In this document: positions 24,121-38,600 of the stretch, piece by piece
Numbering within the stretch: position 1 is the first letter of the stretch
How the letters are laid out: the number at the start of each line of letters is the position of its first letter
Origin: Elysia crispata
Taxonomy: Eukaryota; Mollusca; Gastropoda; Plakobranchidae
Length of the DNA: 64,000 nucleotides
NCBI GenBank assembly: GCA_033675545.1
Contig: JAWDGP010006193.1
Span: 1-64,000 of the forward strand
Direction: 5' to 3'
Translations under genes and position numbers: made by a program
Notes under the pieces: generated by a model
Told to the model about the DNA's origin: nothing
The model's input: the letters and a program-made list of their open reading frames with translations, nothing else
Database searches by the model: none

Positions 24121-27100
24121 TAGACTAATGACTTTACAAATAATAGGGAATGTGATATCTTTTTGTTGAAAACGTAAGTTCTGTTTAAAGATCAAATTTT
24201 TCATGCATCTATTCTATAATTTCCTTTTCCACTTCAAATTAGACTAATTTTCGTAGGTTGTTCTTTCTCCCATATCCTCTCTTCTCTTCTTCCTCTCTCT
24301 TCCTTTCTTTGTCCATTATAAGTCCAAGCTGAGTGATTGTTTACAACATAAGTTATTTTATTCCATCTTTCACCGTGTATACAATGAATCCTTGGAGTTG
24401 TAATAGCTGTGCCCAAGATTTTAGCATTTGTTTTTTATTCTATAATTCCTTCTTTTAAGAAAATATGTCTAGTTAATGTATATATGCAACTCTTATCTAA
24501 AATCTGTTAAACGTTTTCTGGTTTTCTGTGAGTCGGACTGCACACATAATTATTAGACGTCCTGATTTTTTTTTTCTAACTGTGGATTTAATTTCAGAAA
24601 TTTTTTTTTTTTTTTTTTTTAAAGCCTATTATCTAATTTACAGTAACAATTACACGTAAATACATATATGTGTATTCTTTTTATTTTTGTTGGCTGGAAG
24701 TAAAATAATATAAACTTTGGTAACTTGAAGGCTGGGCTCATACTTACTCCTGAAATATTGACTAGCACAGAAAAAAAAATTTTTTTTTTTCATTTAGACC
24801 ACTTGCTCAGTTGCAGATCTTCATACATGTACTGTTGAAAAACTTTGAAGCACAGATATTAACAGGAAATAATGATACGCACAAGAATAAGGGGGGTGGA
24901 ACCTGCCATTTTTTACAGTTACCAGCTGCATCTCATCTGCAGAAAATGCGGCTGAACTTTCAATTTTTGCTAAATGGGGATAGTCAAGCCACTGTCTAAA
25001 GCTAGTGCTAAATCGTTAAACAAGACAGCTTCCTGCTTTATGTAACCATAGCATTGTATGCAGGATTTTAAGACCCCGACAACAAATGCAATAATGTTTA
25101 TATCAATTAAAAATTTTTCTTTCTTTGGCACAAGTAAATCAAGAATGGACACAGCAATATGATTGCGACTACATGTACATTACTTGCAAAAAGTTATCTT
25201 ATAACTCTGAGGCAAATATAAGAAAAAGCAAAAAGTGAAAAAAAAAACATGGTACATAACTGATTCAAATCACTCATACAGTCACAGACTTAAGTTCCCC
25301 CCTCTTTATCTAGACCCCGCCCCCAAAGAAAAGTGCTTTGAGAATAAAAAAAATCCGCCAAGATGGCTTCGAATTAACTGAATCCTTATTTCAAACTTTT
25401 AACCAACCAATATTTGTTAACAGAGCTTAAAGAGAGAAATTATATGACTTCGAACTAGCCAGATTCAAATTATTTGGACTCGATTGTAATTCTAATGTAT
25501 TAATATTATTATCACAATCATTATCATTTTTATTAAATCTATTGTACATGGCTTGATAGAAACTCTAAAACGATTCTAGTCATTCAGTCCCAGTCATACT
25601 TCTTCAATTCACTACAATTTCAAATAAATCATGCGTAACTATCCACTCTGTATATGCATAGCGATAGGTTGATTTAATTTTTTAGGACTATTTCAACATA
25701 GAAAATAGAAACGCACAACGACAAATAATTTTGAGAAATATAGGATGGATTAGTCAATGCTTTTATTCATTTCATCAAAGGTAACACGCACATTAAAGCA
25801 TATGTATATCAAATCAAGTGGAAGGTTAAAAAAACAATGTGGGCCTGAACTCCAATCTATTTCAAGTAAACATTTTCTACCTATTCAAGAAAATCCCAAG
25901 GCCTGAATTGCCACAAGCAGAAATCAGCATGAAACACTCTACTCTGACACTAGTAACAGTTAAAATGATTAGGTGCCAAATAGGAGTATTTAACCAATGA
26001 AATAAGTACACTGTAAAAAGCTCTCCAAGGGGTTTAATTAAAAAAAAATTATTTGGTGCCTCTAGTTAGGGTACATTTATAATTTCATATTATTAAAAAT
26101 GTTAGAGCCCTTTTGGCAATGGACAAAAGAACAGTAAAAAAAGAAACGATGAGAAACCCATTGTAATTTTACTGTCTGCTAATAAAATCTTTGATACTGA
26201 ATGATTTTCTGTATATGAATTTTTGACGCGGTAGAATGGCAATGGCACATTTACATTCTAAACATTGTAATACCAGGATGGACCTTTGAGATACAAATGA
26301 CCTTCAAAAATGTCCTTTAATGACTTCTTTTAAACCCGTGGAACTATCTGATTCTGTGTCAGCATAAACACAATTTTCTTAATGGTGTAACAAAATCAGT
26401 ACCAGTTGAAATGTTAATTGTTATTTGAATCTCAAAAATATTATTATTATTGCTCAATTAAATTTCATCTTCGACTCAAACCATTTTTTTTTAATGGCCT
26501 GCTGAAAAATTTGTGCTTTTAACTCACTTTGCAAATAGTAAAAATTGATGTGCAACACTGACAACACTATTTGTGAAATAATTCTGTAAAATAGTTCTGT
26601 TTGAAAAACCGAAGACAAATATTTCTATTTTCTAAGCTCTCAAGTTCATTCAAATTTTTATTGTTTTGGACTTTTGCTTGCATTGCAAGAGTATGGGAGG
26701 CCTATTATACACGCTGCAAATAGGAAAAAAGAAAATTAGCATTGATAAAAACAGCAAACAATTCCATTGACACCATTTAAGTAAATACATATACAACTAA
26801 GCCCCTCTCGATATATTAATAAACCAACAACTTCTCCTTTTAAAAAAATTTCACTTCCCTAAAAAGATATTGATGCCGTCCTCTGATCCTATCTCAAGGC
26901 AATATAAATTATAATTGTAAATGATAAAACTCATTTAAACACAAAGCAATTAAGATTCAAAATTATAGGAAGACAATCTAAGCCCTCAGTCAAAACTTCA
27001 GAGTAAACAAATTGATGAAATTCTCTAACCTATTCCTTAGCAAACAATCTTTTTTTTTTTTTTTTTTTTGCTTTCTTAAAATATCACACACATACTCTTT

Positions 27101-30100
27101 GATGGCTTCAAACATCTCTACCTGTAATCAAATTTTTTATTTCACAAAATTCAATACCCATGTCCTTTTCCATTGACCACATACAGTGTTACAGCAATGT
27201 TAATAATTTAAGACTTATGAGAGGTTGATTTTCCAGTTGCATAATATAAATTAAAAAAAAAGGTTAAGTTAATTCGCAGAGTATTCATTTATGATTGAGA
27301 ATAATTAATTACGCATGCGCCCTCATGTATGCGAGGCATTTAGAGCTGTTTTTACAAAAGTTTCTCATAAATATAATGGGCTAGAGCTCATTAAAAATAT
27401 TACCATGTCATCCTTTTAAAATGAAAGAGCTCATGCAGCAAATTTGTCTGCTTTTACATAACTCATATAAAGAATAGAAACTTCTGCCAAATTCACCATA
27501 GCTGCACTTCATAGTTATTTTTTTCCTAAAAAAAATGTGTGGCAGGAGATGAGTATGGACAGTCATTTTGAGACAGACTTATAGAAATTTTGTTGAACTG
27601 AAACAGAGAAAATGTTAAAATACAACTACTATTTATTTCTACATGTTTGTCATTAAGCACACAGTATATTCAAACATATATCGTAGGATCCTAAATAATT
27701 TTTAAATACTAGATACCTACTACATGTATATAAACTATCTTTTGAAAATTGAATGGCTGATAATTATACAGGTACATGTTTTCACAATACGATTGAATCA
27801 GGTTTTTGGATAAAATTAAAAAAAATAACTTTGAATCAACCTTAACTCAAATCATCAAGAAATGAAGTGAAATTGAAAAATAGAAAAAATAAACCAGGAA
27901 ATCTACAAAATCTTTCAAGCTGTGCAAGGGCCTTAAAGTTAAACCTAACCTTCCTCCCACTATAAATCCACTCGCAAGTAAATCATCAAAATCTAAGACA
28001 TGATGATATTTAATCCAAATTCGAATTTTCAGGATATAAAGCTAAAGAGAAAGGGGATAAAAATGTACAAGACCCCTAATTCTAGCTTTCATCCCTTGTC
28101 TCTACACCAATAAAGAGTCAGTCATCAAAGCCTCAAATGAGGTGATGACCGGCAACATACATCACTCAATAAAAACTAGGCCTGATTTGACAACAAACTA
28201 GATTCAGCATCTCCCTCTTGCAGTCCAGAAATGAGTCATACCTGAGCCCCTTGGGATCTCTTCACCAATATAGTTGCAAAAATTTGCTAACCCTATACTG
28301 TTACCTCAAACAAAGTAACATGCTTGAGAAATACTTGCCATGTAATGAGTTTGTAAGCCAATCTTCTGTAAGAAAAAATGCACTTCTAAAAATGATTTTT
28401 GATGACTCTTATTTATAACTCAATCTTTCTTCGATTACTGAGGGATTGATTTGCAGTCTTCACCGTATATGTGTGTTGCTCATACACGTAAAAAAAAAGG
28501 GAAGCGGTTATTCATGTGAATGTTTCTTACCAAATCACGTTTCATTCCTACATGGACTGCAAGATTATTTTTGCACAAATTAAAAAAAATTTTTTGCTTG
28601 AATAAGATTCACCTTTAAAAATCCTTTTTTAACATGTCCATAATGCTTGATCTATCTATCACTCAGTACCATTAACTTTTTCAAATTCAGAATTTCACAT
28701 AAGTTCAACATGAAATAAAGGAGGACTAACGTTTTCAAAGTGGTATAGAATATTTTATTATGGGTATCCTTACAATGGCAACCAACAAGCATATTTCCAC
28801 ATTAAATGTTTTTCTTTCAGCTCATTGAATTTGAAGGGGTATGTTGATAAATTACTTCTATGTGATAAAAGCAAAGAGAAACTGTTTCAAACCATCCTCA
28901 CCCAAGCTTTAGTCTAATAAAATATATCAAAGTGAGCATCCTAAATTTGACAACAGGTTTGCAGCAGAGTAATTAAGGTTTAAACATTAAAATCGATTTT
29001 AAAAGCCTAGATTTCTTCTCTGTGTGATTCATAATTTTCTTAATAAATCCTGATTCATGTGAAAATATCTTAAATTGACCAAATTTGAAAGGTATAATTT
29101 AAAAGATAACATCACATACATAAGGACTCCTTTTCTTTTTTCTAATTACAATTTTCTTGAGGCAAAAGAAACTTGACAAAGGTTCCAAAAGCCAACTTTT
29201 GAACATTAAAACCATGACTCCAGAATCCTCTCCAAAGTAAGACTATTCAGTTGGCCATAATCATGTGTTTAAAAATCGATATCACATGGTACTCATTTAA
29301 TTAAATTGGGAGGTATCCTCATGATCACATAGCATAAATTTGTCTTATTCTAAATTCCATCTGTTTTTTTAAGTTATGTTGATCAAGTTAAAAAACCTCC
29401 AGACATATTGAAAATAACAAATGCATGCTTCAAAATAGTAGAAGAAAACTCATTATGGTCAGTTTTTCCCTTTCACTTTGCATCCGTTACCTTATGAAAT
29501 GTATGCATTATTTTTCTCAACAAGAGTGATTTAATTACAGAGGCGGAGCACTTTATGAAGCTAAGCCTCGACCTAAGAATCAAAAGCAAAGTCATTAACA
29601 TTGATAACAATGATTGTGGCAGCAACAAACATGGCATGATACATGTAAATCATAAACAAAGCAAAGCTGAAAAATTTTATTAGCAAGCATTCTAAAAATT
29701 CATCCGTATGATCTTAAACACATATGGGAAACAAAAAAAGAAGCTTAATTTGATGTATAGCCCAAATGGAAAGTTTCACTTTGTTATCAGATGTAAGAAA
29801 TAGTCCATTGCATGCATAACATTTGAAATACTACTGCAGTTTGGTGGTTTCAGTAAAAATATTTACAACAGTTTCCTGTAGCAAAATGATTTGCTAGAAT
29901 TTTTGTATTGAAATCTATGAGCACTTTATAAACTTCAAACTATAAGAAATGGAAGCTAGTAGACATAGAAGCAGCAAGAAAATTGATGTTGAGGCTTAAA
30001 CTAAAAGAATTGATGTATGGCAATAAATACTTCAGTAAGGTTAAAAAACAATCACATCTTTATGCTAACAACAAAAATGATTCAAAAATTTATGTGAAAA

Positions 30101-33100
30101 GCAACATTGCTTGATGTAAATTTGAAAATGGCACAATGGAAACTTTCTTTTGTTTCTACTGTTTTAGCCTAAATATACTCATACTTTAAACAAATCATTT
30201 TCCAGGCAGCCCAAATGAAAATGAATTTCAAAGGGTCTTTCATACCATTAACATTAAGTGTCTATTGATAGATCTGATAAGGATAAAAGAGCTATTTATA
30301 TCAAGTACCATCAGACAAGCTCCTACCCTCCACCCTTTTCTCATTCTCTTCTTAGTTAATAATGACCATGAAACGCAAAAAAAAAAAAAAAAAGGATGGC
30401 ATTCAAATTGACAGCATATCATAACCTTTTCGCTTTCTACTTTTCTTTCAAATTATTATTTTTAAACAGCAAGAGCATAAATCCAAAAGATTTCATGAGA
30501 CTGACATAGATTGAAAACAAGTACAATTGATTTAATATTTTACAATCTAAACTCATTTTTGGTAGTATTGACTACTTTCTTGGCTTTTTATCTTATATAC
30601 GTGGTTCTTTAAGCACCAACAGATGTAATTTAATATTAAAGAGCTCAGTTTTGTCACATATCTAAAAAATAAAAAAGTCCTCATAAATATTAATATAAAA
30701 AAAAAATAGAAATTTTAGGTCATGAACACCAGTCAGCTTGAAAAATGAGTCTCATGAGCGTCTATATTTAGATTAAAAAAAAATTGCATTGAATTTAAAA
30801 TGATTGATGCAGTGCAGTCTGCGTATATCAGATGGGAAAGCTTTCCATGAAATTAAATTTGATTGAAGCATCTAACCTGTGCACTTTACTTTTAAAAGAT
30901 TCCATTGAAATCTAAATTGACTAAAGTAAAAACAAACTGTAAACAAAAGAAACACTTAAAATAACTTAATCATATTTATGTAACATCTGATGGTAAATAA
31001 TTTCTTCCATTTAAGGAAAAAAAAAGGATTCCATAACTGTGCCATACTTTGTTAAAGTTTATGTGCTGACAATGAATAAGTTTTCACTCTAGGGTACTCT
31101 TATACAATAATAAAGAGAGAGTTGTATCAAAACTTGAGAGGAAATGGCAAACAAGCAAATTAAAACAAAAATAAAATCAGCAATCATGTAAGGCCAATCG
31201 AAAAATATCATGATGTATAAAGAAGGAGCTATTGCTAGGCTTGAGGATAAAAGTCTGTGTAAATCCCATTACTTTGTCATTTTCAGAGCAATTCTGTAAA
31301 AAAGATAAAAGTAAAAATATTTTAATGACAGAACCAAATAGGTGCCTTGGAATTTTTTGTCATAATACACACAGAGAAGAAATACATAGATATCTCAAAT
31401 TCAGTAAAAATGAGTTGCATGTCAGAATTTTAGATTTTGAAAAAAAAAAGTCAATTAAAATTAAATCCTCCTCAAAATATTTTCAAAGAAATGATAATCA
31501 TATTATATATCTCTTCTGCAACTTTCATTTCATTTTAAAACTACATGTAGTAAAAACTTCCTCTGGATTTATTAGTTATAAGATGAAGCATGCCATCTGC
31601 ATTCATCGTCTATGCTTGGAGATGTGTCACAATCATTAATTCCTACTTATCGCCCATGAAATTATTACAGGACCCAATTATATGCACATAACATATGCTG
31701 TGTTTTAAATGAATGCCTTTTTTTGAAGAATTGCCCTTTAACCTCAATTTTGTAGAGGGCTAGTGCTTTACATATAAAGATTATTTTTCAATTGTATTCA
31801 GTATATACAACTATGCTATATTCAGCAATCCTTTTTGTTTAATTCATGTTTAAGCCTCCCGCTGACTTGTCGTGAATGCAGATAAAACAGTTTAAGTCAG
31901 TCACAAGCTTCATATGTCAGGCTGTGCCATGGTTTTTTTTTTGTCAGGCACACAGCCAGCTTACAAAGGTGGCTAACGTTATCAACAAACTTTTTTTTTA
32001 GCTTTATTTAAAGTTACCAATTCATGTCCAGTTTTTAAGTGTGTTTAATATCTCTGTCTTTCCATTCGTTTCTTAAATCAAATGATAGACAATGTTTTGC
32101 CACTCTTCAAAAGAAGCTTGTTATTGACTTTTCTGTACTATATTAATGCAGATCTCAAAATTTTTTTACAAGCTGGAAACAATCAGATTATCAGACTAAT
32201 TGTAGTACATGTATATAATCAATGATAGGGCTGTCAAATAAATCCCTTTGTTATTAATTCCTTGAACTACACAATGTCCTTACAAAACTTATAATACAAA
32301 GAAAAAAATGGATAAAATTGTGTAAAGTATTACTAGAGACAAATCTGGTTAGAATTTGAGGCTTTGAAAAGCAAATTTTGATTCAAATTTTATCCACTGT
32401 AAGACAGCTTTTTGCTTGAAAAAAAAAAAAAAGAAAAGAATTGGACTTATGTTATCCACATTCCTAAGTTATCATTCGTGATTTTCTATATTCAGGATTC
32501 TTTGGCCCTAGAACCTCTGAAAGTGTACATTTGGTACAAACTGCGAAAAATGAACCTCACAGAGATCTATATCTGAATAAGACCAGACTTCAGTGAAATG
32601 AAAATCTTGAGCCTCTATGATTGATCTAAAGCTACAATAGACTACTAAATTTGAAACTGTTAAGATTGCGTGACACACTGGACCTGGATTTTGATTTTAG
32701 TTTAATCAATTTATGTCTACAGGACTTAAATAACTGTAAGAGAGGCACTAGTATGTCAAGAGTAGATCTCCCACCAGACTCTGGCTCAGGAGCAAAACTA
32801 AAATGATATGCATCTCAACTAGAACCTGCAGCTTTTATTTTCAAAAAAAAGAAAAAAAAAAAGTTATAAAGCCTTGATAACAACTGCACACAGTTTTATT
32901 CTTCTTTATGTTTCATTTTAATTTTGCTGCATGCAATCATTTTAATGAATTTTCTATCTTATTTGAATCAAAAGTTATGGAATTTTAAAAAACACCCTGT
33001 TGAGAAAGTGTTGCTTGATGGAAATGGCATTTAAAATTGAACATACTTTTTTCACCGAAACTGTTGATGCAACAAATTTGATCTGGTTTCACAAAATCGT

Positions 33101-33659
33101 TTAATTCAAAAGATAGATATTTCAGAAACAGATAAAACTAAGCGGAATGAAAAGATAAATGAATGGATTCTAAAAAAAAATTAAATTTCCATTTTCAAAC
33201 TTGGACTAGAAAATCGACTAGACCTAGCACACCATTTCGCCTTTTCTGAACATGTAGTGCAATGAAGAAAGTTCTTGGAACTAAAGAACTTCAGCTTTTT
33301 TTTTCTTCTATAAGCCAAATGATTTGCCTGGGCTGTGGTGTGGAGGCATAAACTAATGAATCATGGTATGGGATTTTATGGCTCTCATAGACCTTGGTAT
33401 TAATGAAATCAGGACAATTTTCTTGTTGTGATTAATGTGAATGAAGTTCCCATCAATTTGAGTTTATCTAACTAGTATGCATTAATTCTTTTACTAAGGT
33501 CATTTATGAATTTATATCTTCTTACAAGTTTATGGAAAATAAAGTAAAATTGCCATTGTATTGATACCTAAAATATGCCTACTGAGTTGGCTTGACACAC
33601 GAATTCAAATAAAATTCATCCAGGGATGGAAAAAAATACAAAATTTCATGCAGCACGTA

Positions 33660-33960
33660 CATAATTATGCTGAAGTAGCAGATAACTGATTATGCTGCTA
33701 CTATTGAAAGCAGGTATAGTTGACAGCAGGAAATTGATGATGCTGGTAAGAGGAGGGACAGTTATAGTGTAATAGTGATGGTACTGCTGAGAGTAAGCAA
33801 TGTGGACAGAAGAAAATCTGTGCTGGTACTACTGACGAGTGGAAAAAAATGATAGTACTGCAATTAGAGAAAGCAGGCATAATTGATTATAGGAAACTAG
33901 TGACAGTGCTGCAAGTTATGGTAGGCATAGCTGACAGACGAAAACAACTGATCTTGTAAT
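33660..33960 (+). repeat. Degenerate minisatellite, about 45-50 bp units
   Basis: Variants of 'gctgctactattgaaagcag' plus 'gtatagttgacagcaggaaa' recur about six times with large divergence (for example near 33692, 33740, 33783, 33850, 33905). An old decayed tandem array in otherwise unique sequence. Confidence 0.55.
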
Positions 33961-35546
33961 TAGGCATGTTTATTATGAATGAAGCTAAGATTCTGTCAGG
34001 TCAAATGTAAACTGGTATAAACTTGTAAAAAAAATATTTTTTAATTTCAGTTATTAGTTTAAGGATGCTATACTATTAAGATTTTTTTTCCAAATTCTTT
34101 CAGTTATCACATAATCTTTGAGGAATTAATCTCTCACAAAAATGTGTAGAACTTAGCCATTTAATCGTGTTCATAATCTACACTTTCTACTAAACATATC
34201 AGACTGTAAAGCGAGTCACAAGCATAAAAAATGGGTGGTTCCTCCCTTTCTAGATATGCCCAGTGCAAATCTGCAAATTAGTTTCCATGAATCAGTGTTT
34301 TAAACTCAGAATACTTATTCTTTACACGTAAAAGAATTTTTTATGCATCTAATTCACTGGATTAGAATCCTAGCACGCTTGACAGATTGACTGGACACAA
34401 GCATAGATTTTTGGCTTTAGACACACAAGTTAAAATGATAGTCTAGAAGAATATGCTGCCCTAATTGCCCACGGCAAAAAGGGCAGTAAGTAAGTAAGCT
34501 AGAAGAACATATCCTGACAAGGCTGCATTTGGTGGCTTATACGTGCTATATTTTCCATTAATGCCTGCATGTGAAAGAATCCTGACCTATAACAATCTGA
34601 ACATGGAATGGAAATTTTTAAGTAAATTGTAGAAAAAAATTGATATTTTCAGTTGAAACTTTCTAATAAATAGAGATTCTGGGCAAACTATTCCTTGTTT
34701 AACATTTTCATTATTAAACAGTGAAATATTCTTGAGCAGCCATCTCTCACATGAACATATTTAGATTCATCTGGATTTTTAGAAAAGAAAAAGGTGATAC
34801 TTTATTGTTTTTTTCTTTAATGTCCTTTCATGACTAGACTGAACAATGGTACTTTTGGTTAGCTGTGGTTGATTTGTAGGTTTGCATCAAGATCTTATAC
34901 TGTGAAAACTGGTGGTATCCAGTCAAAGGTGAGATAACAATATCTCTGCGTGTGTCAACTGTATTATGTGTACGACAAGGTGGACCCACAATGCATGGTT
35001 GGCTCATGGTGATCACATAAGTTGTGCCCAGCTATGGTGAGACTGACTGTTTTATGACACCTCATTCACAACAGAGTTATTACAAGCGACTGTATTGACA
35101 AAAGAAGAATCAGTATGGCTAATCTTGTGCAATTTCTCATTTTAGACATTCTGATCATTATATTTCATTTTTGCTTGGCTCCATGAGGCAGTGTCACTGT
35201 TTCAATAGTATTAGTTGAATGAGATGACCTGACCTCTCCAGCCCCCTCTTCCCTTTCCATCCTTCTTGCAGTTGCTGGGTCTAGACTTCAAAATCTAAAT
35301 TAACCCAGTGCCAAGGGAAGAAAATTTTGCATGTAAAATTACTATGTTGATCATGCACTGTACCCATTTTTTAGATGATACAGGTTTTTCTAAGATTCAT
35401 GAACCACTTTCAAGTTTTTCAAGGAAAAAAATAAAAATCTTTTCATGTCACTTCGAATTCCATCCTCATCAGTGAAGCCTGTTAGACAAATTATATGCAT
35501 GTAAACATTAAAACAAAGCAAAAAATATTATATTCATAAGTAATAC

Positions 35547-35645
35547 CTTAAGCTGACCAATGACAGTGACTAACACTCCACCATCAACTGTAGGCTGACA
35601 GTCTATAGTTGTGAACTGGCGAGCCATATTATCTAAAGGGATGGC
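35547..35645 (-). CDS. NTF2, exon 3 of the recognised coding exons
   Basis: 33 codons, phase 0 at both ends, between a TTAG acceptor and an AAG|GTATTA donor. It encodes AIPLDNMARQFTTIDCQP followed by TVDGGVLVTVIGQLK. This aligns without gaps to the vertebrate segment that runs through QHSITAQDHQP to MVVGQLK, the beta-strands forming the NTF2 cone. The next exon should encode the DDDP...NDIFRL end of the fold, but I did not find it downstream. Confidence 0.93.
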
Positions 35646-38600
35646 CTAAAAAGAAAAAAACAACAAACAAGTAAAGAAATAAAGCGAAATAAGAGATAAA
35701 CCAAATTTCCAAGAGAATTAATGTTGACAGAAACTGTTCAGATTGGTGGATCATTAAATTTAAACACATTGATGGATCATTAAATTTAAACACAAAATTA
35801 GATTATGCGTTTTTTTTTTCTTTAAAATAACAAGTTGTTTCAACTTAAATGAACCCTGTCATAGAAAATAAAAAAGAATTTATATATATATCTGACCAGT
35901 AACATTGCAAGTACATGGTGCAAGCAGACTAGACATGATTGACCTGCAAAAAAGTAGCCCAAAAAGTTTTTGACTTGCAAAATCTTTAGGTGCAAATTTT
36001 ATTTCTTTCTTTCAATTTTTTCTCTTTCCATTGTAAATTTTAAAAATTCAAAAAATGTACCTTGCATGTAAACAAAAAAATTTTTTTCTACAATTTATTA
36101 TGAAAGATGAATTTTGTTTTAGTGCAAAAAAACAAAAACACAAAAAGGGATGACAAGAGAACGTCAAAGAATTGTCCATCCATACTGGAAAAGTGAAGAA
36201 ATAAGAGAAGAAATTAAAATGATGATGAATTAATAATATTGAGCATATCATCATAATACTGCTAATGGCTAAAGTTGCACTAAAAAAGATTGATTTAATT
36301 TAAAACATTAGAAGATCTAACCTGCTTAAGCCAAGATCTATATCTAGGTTTAGACTGAATATCAATTTCATAAGTCTGCAGGTCTTACTGTCATTTTAGT
36401 TGAGATAAGAAAGGACTGAGGCTTAAATTTTAAAACTTTGAGACAAGAAAATAAAACATGCATGATTTAGCTCACGCAAGAACAGGCTACAGCACAACGT
36501 GAACAAGACAGCAAAAAAGAAGCAAGCGTGTTAGCTCGAACTGCAGAGGCCCATCAATTGGCCATGCCTCACTTTGACTAGGCTAAGCATTGGAAGATTA
36601 TAAGACTCCTGCTGTTTAGTTTGGAAGCAAAAAAATCTTATCAACTACAAAATCTTTTGCTTTTTGCTTTGGTACCCAACACATGACTTTATCGTAAACT
36701 GCTTTTAGGTATACTGCCAGCAAAAAAAAAAAACATGCTACATTCTTTAACTGGAAGGGGGGGAGAGTAGTTGTTGCATCTTATGTATTGGTAGAATGCA
36801 CACCACTTATATCGACATCGCTGCTATCAATTTTTTTCTTATATCGACACGTTTTCTCAGGTCCGAATTTTCTCCCTATTTGCTTACTGCCTATAATTAA
36901 AGTTCTCTATATCAACACTCTCTCTTCTTTTCTCTTACATTGACATCGATAGCACCAAGGTAACCGGGCAAATGAGACTCGCTGACAAAAAAAAAAGATC
37001 TCATTCACGTCTTTGCCTCTCTCAAAATGCCTCATGCTGGTGTGTTAGTCTTTTACACCGCAAAGCGAATGGCAATCTCTTTGGTACCAGTAACTTTGTT
37101 GCTGTAACTGGAGGTGTGGTGGGATGATAAGGATGGAATGGGGGGGGGGGGGGGGGGGTAATGAACCGTGGTGCAATCACTGGGCCTGTAGTATGCAGTG
37201 TATCACACTCAATGATTCATGGGGAGTGGAGGGGCTTAGCCTGCTGTGCTGAGTGATAGGTGTGTTGGGGCCTTGAAAAGTTGAACTCAAGCAAGAGAGT
37301 GATGCATGGTCAGTCAGTCAAGACTAGGCTAACACTGATCAGGCCTATAGTACAACAACTGCCTGTACAGAACCTACTGATTGAATCTAGATCTAGGGGA
37401 GGAGGGGAGGGAGAGTCTGTTCATGTGCAAGAGAAAAGACATGCGTAACTAGGGAAGTAACTAGAAGTTTACAGCCTAGTAGTAGCTTCCTCTTAAGTAT
37501 AAAACCTTGTGCTTTAAGTATATGTATATTTAGCACTTGTAAATAAAAAAAACAACAACAGGTATTTAAACTAAAAAAGAGACATCTTTATATTGACTTT
37601 TTCTTATATCGACAGAAATTTTGGACCATTATATGTCGATATATGAGGAGTGCACTGTAGATATTTTGTTAATAAAAGAACAATTTAAAAAAAAATTATT
37701 GAACAAAGTTAAAAAAAAAATCAATCAAAACAGCCAACAAAGTCTTACTGTTAAATTCAGTTTTTTTAGTTTGGAGGGAAAGTTTGCACCCCTAAAGTAG
37801 CTTTCCCTGCTTAATTCAAAACTTTCAATACTTAACTCCTCTGTGAGGGAAAACATCTCTATTATTTTTTTCTCTTATATATAGAATTTGCTGATACATA
37901 TGCGGAATAAGATAAAGAAACAAGCAATAAAACGGACTAAAATTAGTCGATAATATAAACATAAGGTTTAGCCATGTTTAGAATTAATAGAGTATCATGT
38001 GCCCTTTGCATATGGATAGACATACAAAAAAGAGAAAACCAAAACCAAGTTATAGTTATTTCCAAACAAGAAATGCGAATAAAACTGTTCAATCACAAAA
38101 ATATCAAGATGTTCAAAAAATTCTTTACTTTACATTTAACTTAGGATCAGTTCCTAATTAGGACTGAAAAATTGCATTTCACAGAATGAAAATTACTCAC
38201 TTTCATTTTCTCTTTGATAGCACCAACACCCTGAAACTGTTGCCCTTCAAAAGTAAGCAAGGCTTCTGTTGGCTAAAAGAAAGGAAAAAGAGAAAAAAAA
38301 ATAAAGAACAGATGGATTATGTGTCTTATCTTACTGAGACAACCCATATAAATTACTTTATTACAAAGAAACCAGTAGTCACCGAACTCAAAGTTCTATC
38401 TGTTTGTCTTTACATTTCATGGTGCTAATTTATCTTATTCTCTTTTATGTTGACTCGAATATTGTGTGGTGTCAGATGCTTTTACCTTAGCTATGACTAT
38501 GAGGTTGGTGTGTTTTTTAAATTGGCTTGCTAATGTTGCAAATGTGAAGTGCTGATTTCAATTCAGACCTAGATCTCTTCTTCTCATGCCACCTCAATTA

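Larger units (their letters stand above)
23598..35546. other. About 12 kb of AT-rich sequence with no convincing gene
   Basis: I read both strands for exon-like blocks and found none that holds up. It lacks the microsatellite density of the left part. It holds scattered A or T runs (24600, 27050, 30378, 32420), one element-tail-like motif (24080-24120) and a degenerate minisatellite (33660-33960). Since NTF2 runs leftward through 35547, some of this should be its last intron, its last exon and its 3' untranslated region. The missing last exon (expected near 36 codons) was not identified. Confidence 0.4.

Noticed and set aside
27040-27125. Possible minus-strand exon (VEMFEAIKEYV after a TTACAG)
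   Set aside because: Short, ends in a long A run, and has no donor and no family match; more likely a small insertion tail or chance.
29530-29580. GC-richer patch reading RLSFIK on the minus strand as a candidate last NTF2 exon
   Set aside because: Lacks the DDDP and NDIF motifs, and the frame does not fit phase 0 with a stop at the right place.
30180-30245. Minus-strand KDPLKF stretch as a candidate last NTF2 exon
   Set aside because: Only a DP pair agrees with the family; the rest does not align.
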